Source: Archangium sp. (GTDB lineage Bacteria > Myxococcota > Myxococcia > Myxococcales > Myxococcaceae). From it: 53,414 nucleotides of DNA. The translations under genes and the position numbers were made by a program. The first letter of the stretch is position 1; each line of letters opens with the position of its first letter. Shown here piece after piece: positions 48,896 through 53,414 of the stretch. The stretch is taken from the NCBI GenBank assembly GCA_030681645.1, contig JAUXRX010000003.1, forward strand, positions 1-53,414, given 5' to 3'. The notes beneath the pieces were generated by a model. The model was not told where the DNA came from. It worked only from the letters and a program-made list of their open reading frames with translations, and did no database searches.

Positions 48896-50164
48896 ATGGT
48901 CCCAGCAGCGCTCTATCTGTCGGCCAGCGTGACGGCGCGAGACGATGCGGCGGCGGCCCTGAGCCGGGGGCAGGAGGTCTTCGTCTCGGGCTTCGAGCTC
49001 CCGGGCGCGATCACCGTGGCCCGCGGCTGGGGCGCAGCCATGCGGGCCGCGCTCGCCGCCACGCGCGCCGAGGTGCTCGCGGTGCAGGTGCCCAGCGACG
49101 CGATGGAGGCCCTCACCGACCCGATCTTCCAGGATCACGCCGACGTGGTGACCGGCCACCGCGTGCCGCCGCCGGTGCTGGAGCGCGCTGCGAACAGCCT
49201 GGCCCGCCTGGCGCTGCACGTGGAGATCGCAGACCCGCTGTGCGCGGCCCGCGCCTTCAGGGTCGAGGCGCTGCGGGCAGAGCCCGTGGTGGCCTCGGGT
49301 GACGAGGCCGAGGCCGAGGCGCTGGTGAAGCTCGGTGCGCAGCGCTACCGCTTCTCCGACGCGCTGGTGCGCTTCGGGGGCAAGCGCACCGCGAGCAACC
49401 TGGCGCTGCTCAGCCGCACCTTCGCGCGCTACGCCACCGTGCAGAACGACGCCGACAACCTGCACGAGGGCTACAGCACGCTCGCGCACCTCGAGACCGG
49501 CGCGCCCAACTACAACCGGTGGCTGGCCGGCACCTTCCGCAAGTGGGCCGGCGCGCGCGTGCTGGAGATCGGCGCGGGCATCGGCACCATCACCGCGCAC
49601 CTCGCGCCGGGCCGGGAGCTGGTCACCGCGCTCGAGGTCGACCCGTTCTACGTGCGGCGCCTCAAGAACCGGTTCCGCGGCACGCCGCAGGTCGAGCCGT
49701 ACCAGGGCGACGTGGCGCTGGCCGACTGGAAGGCGCTGGCCGAGCGCCGCTTCGACACCATCGTGTTGTCGAACGTGCTCGAGCACATCCCCGACGACGC
49801 GGGGGCGGTGCAGACCTTCGCGAAGATCCTCCCGCCGGGGGGGGCGCTGATCCTGTTCGTGCCCGCGCTGCCGGCGCTGTTCGGCTCGCTCGACGAGGCG
49901 GTCGGTCACCACCGGCGCTACACCCCCGCCTCGCTGCGCGAGGTGTTGCAGCGCAACGGCTTCGACGTCGAGGCGCTGCAGTGGATGAACCTGGTCGGCA
50001 TTCCCGGGTGGTTCGTCAACGGGCGGGTGCTCAAGCGGCGCGTGCTGCCCCCGCTGCAGCTGCGCCTCTACGATCGCCTGGCGCCCACCCTCGCTTCGCT
50101 CGAGGCGCAGGTGAAGCTGCCGGTGGGGTTGAGCCTGCTCGCCGTGGGCCGTCGCCGGGCCTGA
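48896..50164 (+). CDS. Degenerate GT2 domain fused to class I SAM methyltransferase
   Basis: 422 residues from the ATG at 48896. Residues 1-170 follow a GT2 fold in outline (AALAATRAEVLAVQVPSDAMEAL, DHADVVTGHRV, DPLCAARAFRVEALR) but without a clear DxD motif. Residues 200-422 are a methyltransferase: HEGYSTLAHLETGAPNYNRW, VLEIGAGIGTITAHL, FDTIVLSNVLEHIPDD and PGGALILFVPALPALFGSLDE. Bifunctional GT/methyltransferase proteins of this order are annotated in myxobacteria. Acceptor unknown; context suggests surface polysaccharide. Confidence 0.8.
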   Translation: MVPAALYLSASVTARDDAAAALSRGQEVFVSGFELPGAITVARGWGAAMRAALAATRAEVLAVQVPSDAMEALTDPIFQDHADVVTGHRVPPPVLERAANSLARLALHVEIADPLCAARAFRVEALRAEPVVASGDEAEAEALVKLGAQRYRFSDALVRFGGKRTASNLALLSRTFARYATVQNDADNLHEGYSTLAHLETGAPNYNRWLAGTFRKWAGARVLEIGAGIGTITAHLAPGRELVTALEVDPFYVRRLKNRFRGTPQVEPYQGDVALADWKALAERRFDTIVLSNVLEHIPDDAGAVQTFAKILPPGGALILFVPALPALFGSLDEAVGHHRRYTPASLREVLQRNGFDVEALQWMNLVGIPGWFVNGRVLKRRVLPPLQLRLYDRLAPTLASLEAQVKLPVGLSLLAVGRRRA

Positions 50165-50172
50165 TTGCGAGG

Positions 50173-50214
50173 CCCCTCACCCCGCCCTCTCCCCGCTTCC
50201 GCAGGGAGAGGGAG
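50173..50214. repeat. Palindromic repeat family B, copy B6 between convergent genes
   Basis: CCCTCACCCCG and a 9-bp stem (50185-50193 with 50204-50212). It lies between the stops of the GT/methyltransferase gene and the FHA regulator gene and could terminate both transcripts. Confidence 0.85.
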
Positions 50215-50220
50215 ACACCT

Positions 50221-51711
50221 TCAGCGCGCGGGGCGCTTGAGCCCGAGCTTCGCCATGCGGTGAACGATGGTGCGCCGGGGCATGCCCAGGCGGGTCGCGG
50301 CGGCCGACACGTTCCAGCGGGTGCGCGCGAGCGTCTCGAGCAGCAGGTCGCGCTCGGCTGACTCCATCGCGCCGCGGAAGTCGTCAGCCGGCGCTTCGAT
50401 CGAGAGCCGCGAAGGCAGGGCGTCGCGGCCGATCTCGTCGCGCACCGCCGCCCGGGCCGCGCGCGCCAGCACGTTGGCCAGCTCGCGCACGTTGCCCGGC
50501 CACCGCCAGGCCTGCAGCATCGTCTTCGCCTCGGCGCTCAGGGTCAGGCGCGGACGCCCCACCGCCACCCGCGCGCGGGAGACGAAGGCCTCGGCCAGGG
50601 GCAGCACGTCTTCACGCCGTGCGCTCAGCGGTGGCACTTCGATCAGGTGGAGGAAGTGGTTGCCGTGGGGCGGCCGGGTCGCGGTGGCGAGCAGGCGCGT
50701 CTTGACCCGCCCCGCCAGCTCGCGCAGCGCGGGCGCCTCGAGCCGATCGACGTCGCGCGCCAGCACCCAGTCACCGGACCTGGAGGCCGCGCGGGTGAGC
50801 GCCGCCGTGTCGAGCGCCGAGAAGACCGAGAGCCTCCGGCCCGCCGCGCGCGCCAGCCCTTCGAGCAGCGTGCGGCGACCTGAGCCCGGCCCGCCGAACA
50901 CGCAGACCGCCCCCTCGTCGGCGGTGAGCGACTCGAGCAGCCCCGCGAGGCGGATCATCGAAGGGTCGACGTAGACGGGCTCACCCCGGTCCGCCCCCTC
51001 GCCCAGCAGCGTGTCCCAGCAGGCCCCGAGCAACGTCTCGGCGTCGAGGCCGTCTTCCGGCGCGCGCGCCACCGCCACCGCCGCGCGGGGTCCCGCCACC
51101 TCGGGCAGCCGCGCGAAGAGCGTGGCGAGCGCCGGGGCCGGCACCTCGGGCAGGAGGACCGCCAGCACCTCGGCGGTGAGTTCGCCGAAGCACGCCGTGT
51201 TTCCCTCGAGGCGCGCGGTCGCCGGGTTGCCCGTGCGCTGCACCTCGTCGACGACGCGCCGCACCAGCGCCTGGCGCGCGGCCACGTTGATGCCGGGCGA
51301 AGACACCAGGGCCACGCCGAGGGGCCGGGCGATGCCCGCGCGACGCACCTCTTCTTCGAGGCGGCTCATCCACTCTTCGGGCCCGGTCATGCGCGCGCGC
51401 GGCAAAGGCGACGGCGGCACCATGGTGAAGAGCAGGCGCGCGTCGCCGACCCGCAGCTCGTCGCCCGAGTGCAGCAGGCTCTGCGCGCTCGCGGGCACGT
51501 CGTTGACCAGCACCTCGCCCCCTCCGCGCAGCGGCTCGACCAGCACCCCCTCGTCGCGCGGCAACAGCGAGAGGTGGCGCTCGGCCAGGCCCGCGTCGGC
51601 GATCTCCAGCGTGCTCCCCTTGCCCTGCCCCACCACCGCGGTGCGCCCGCCGTGGAGCTCGACTGACCAGGTCTTGCCGGGCGTGCCGATCACCACCGTC
51701 CATCGGTTCAT
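50221..51711 (-). CDS. FHA-domain regulator with degenerate NtrC-type AAA+ domain and Fis HTH
   Basis: 496 residues from the ATG at 51711. FHA-like N-terminus (GKGSTLEIADAGLAERHLSLLP, LVNDVPA, GDELRVGDARLLF), an unassigned middle domain (110-240), an AAA+ part with altered Walker A GGPGSGRRTLL (Lys to Arg), a Walker B that lacks the DE pair (WVLARDVDRLEAP), sensor region WRWPGNVREL, and a C-terminal HTH_8 (WNVSAAATRLGMPRRTIVHRM). The GAFTGA loop for contacting sigma-54 is absent. It follows a Ser/Thr kinase by 10 bp, which may phosphorylate an FHA partner. Confidence 0.8.
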   Translation of the reverse strand: MNRWTVVIGTPGKTWSVELHGGRTAVVGQGKGSTLEIADAGLAERHLSLLPRDEGVLVEPLRGGGEVLVNDVPASAQSLLHSGDELRVGDARLLFTMVPPSPLPRARMTGPEEWMSRLEEEVRRAGIARPLGVALVSSPGINVAARQALVRRVVDEVQRTGNPATARLEGNTACFGELTAEVLAVLLPEVPAPALATLFARLPEVAGPRAAVAVARAPEDGLDAETLLGACWDTLLGEGADRGEPVYVDPSMIRLAGLLESLTADEGAVCVFGGPGSGRRTLLEGLARAAGRRLSVFSALDTAALTRAASRSGDWVLARDVDRLEAPALRELAGRVKTRLLATATRPPHGNHFLHLIEVPPLSARREDVLPLAEAFVSRARVAVGRPRLTLSAEAKTMLQAWRWPGNVRELANVLARAARAAVRDEIGRDALPSRLSIEAPADDFRGAMESAERDLLLETLARTRWNVSAAATRLGMPRRTIVHRMAKLGLKRPAR

Positions 51712-51721
51712 CGGCGAGCCT

Positions 51722-53278
<1,557 letters not shown>

Positions 53279-53309
53279 CGACTTTCGGGGACCCTATTCC
53301 AGCGAAGGG

Positions 53310-53414
53310 GGTGTTGGCGTTTCGGAGCGGGTTCCGGGGCGGATTTCGGGGGCGGTTTTCGGGTCGGGGGCGGTTGCGGGGGCGGGGTCGGGGTCCGATC
53401 GGGGTCAGGGTCAG
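53310..53414. repeat. G-rich low-complexity tract at right window edge
   Basis: The last 105 bp carry repeated GGGGGCGG, GGGGTCGGGG and TTTCGGG units, similar in style to 36700-37110. Runs of G could form quadruplexes. It lies in the region upstream of the Ser/Thr kinase gene and is cut by the window end. Confidence 0.7.

Overview
The window is very GC-rich, about 90% coding, and fits a myxobacterium (Myxococcota, Cystobacterineae-like). Clade-typical families support this: a DUF2378/TIGR02265 protein, a TIGR02996 leucine-rich-repeat protein, PEGA-tailed Ser/Thr kinases, an FHA regulator, Cys-rich and Gly-rich surface lipoproteins, and a glycosyltransferase/methyltransferase fusion. I read 45 protein genes, one cut by the left edge. 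I see no rRNA, tRNA, CRISPR array, transposase or prophage.

1-7.4 kb: a minus-strand glycan cluster (sugar C-methyltransferase, RmlD-like reductase, RmlC-like epimerase, GT87-like membrane protein, methyltransferase, GT2 transferase, polytopic membrane protein), interrupted by one plus-strand lipoprotein gene. 7.5-11.7 kb: a helical protein and a 1217-residue flavoprotein that joins GltD/NfnL-like and PyrK/NfnS-like halves. 11.7-27.1 kb: a minus-strand run with a degenerate NMN-adenylyltransferase/methyltransferase fusion, an NrtR-type NAD regulator, topA, proline iminopeptidase, glnS with an extra tRNA-binding domain, a receiver-plus-kinase protein lacking both active sites, a large surface lipoprotein and an LRR protein. 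One plus-strand lipoprotein gene breaks this run and is flanked by glnS 3'-end sequence on both sides.

28.9-35.4 kb is the most interesting stretch. One minus-strand operon reads nicotinate phosphoribosyltransferase, PP2C-like phosphatase, zinc-ribbon kinase, nicotinamidase-like hydrolase, vWA protein, DUF2378 protein. It couples the Preiss-Handler NAD salvage pair to a TerY-P-like phospho-signalling triad (vWA, phosphatase, kinase). With the NrtR regulator and the NMNAT-derived fusion, NAD metabolism recurs across the window.

36.2-46.8 kb: ECF sigma factor, a 470-bp low-complexity intergenic tract with long inverted repeats, a small outer-membrane-like protein, lptA, a membrane protein, lptB, rpoN, a single-domain response regulator, a GYF/PilZ protein, hpf, a lipoprotein NagZ (opposite strand), ptsN. 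This is the usual LPS-export/sigma-54/PTS-Ntr neighbourhood with insertions. 46.9-53.3 kb: a UbiA-type decaprenyl-phosphate phosphoribosyltransferase homologue, a nucleotidyltransferase-like protein, a GT/methyltransferase fusion, then a Ser/Thr kinase followed by an FHA/NtrC-like regulator without the sigma-54 contact loop.

Two families of small palindromic repeats are scattered through the window. Most copies lie between genes, often where genes converge, but three proteins carry copies in frame, one of them between the catalytic loop and the metal-binding loop of the operon's kinase.
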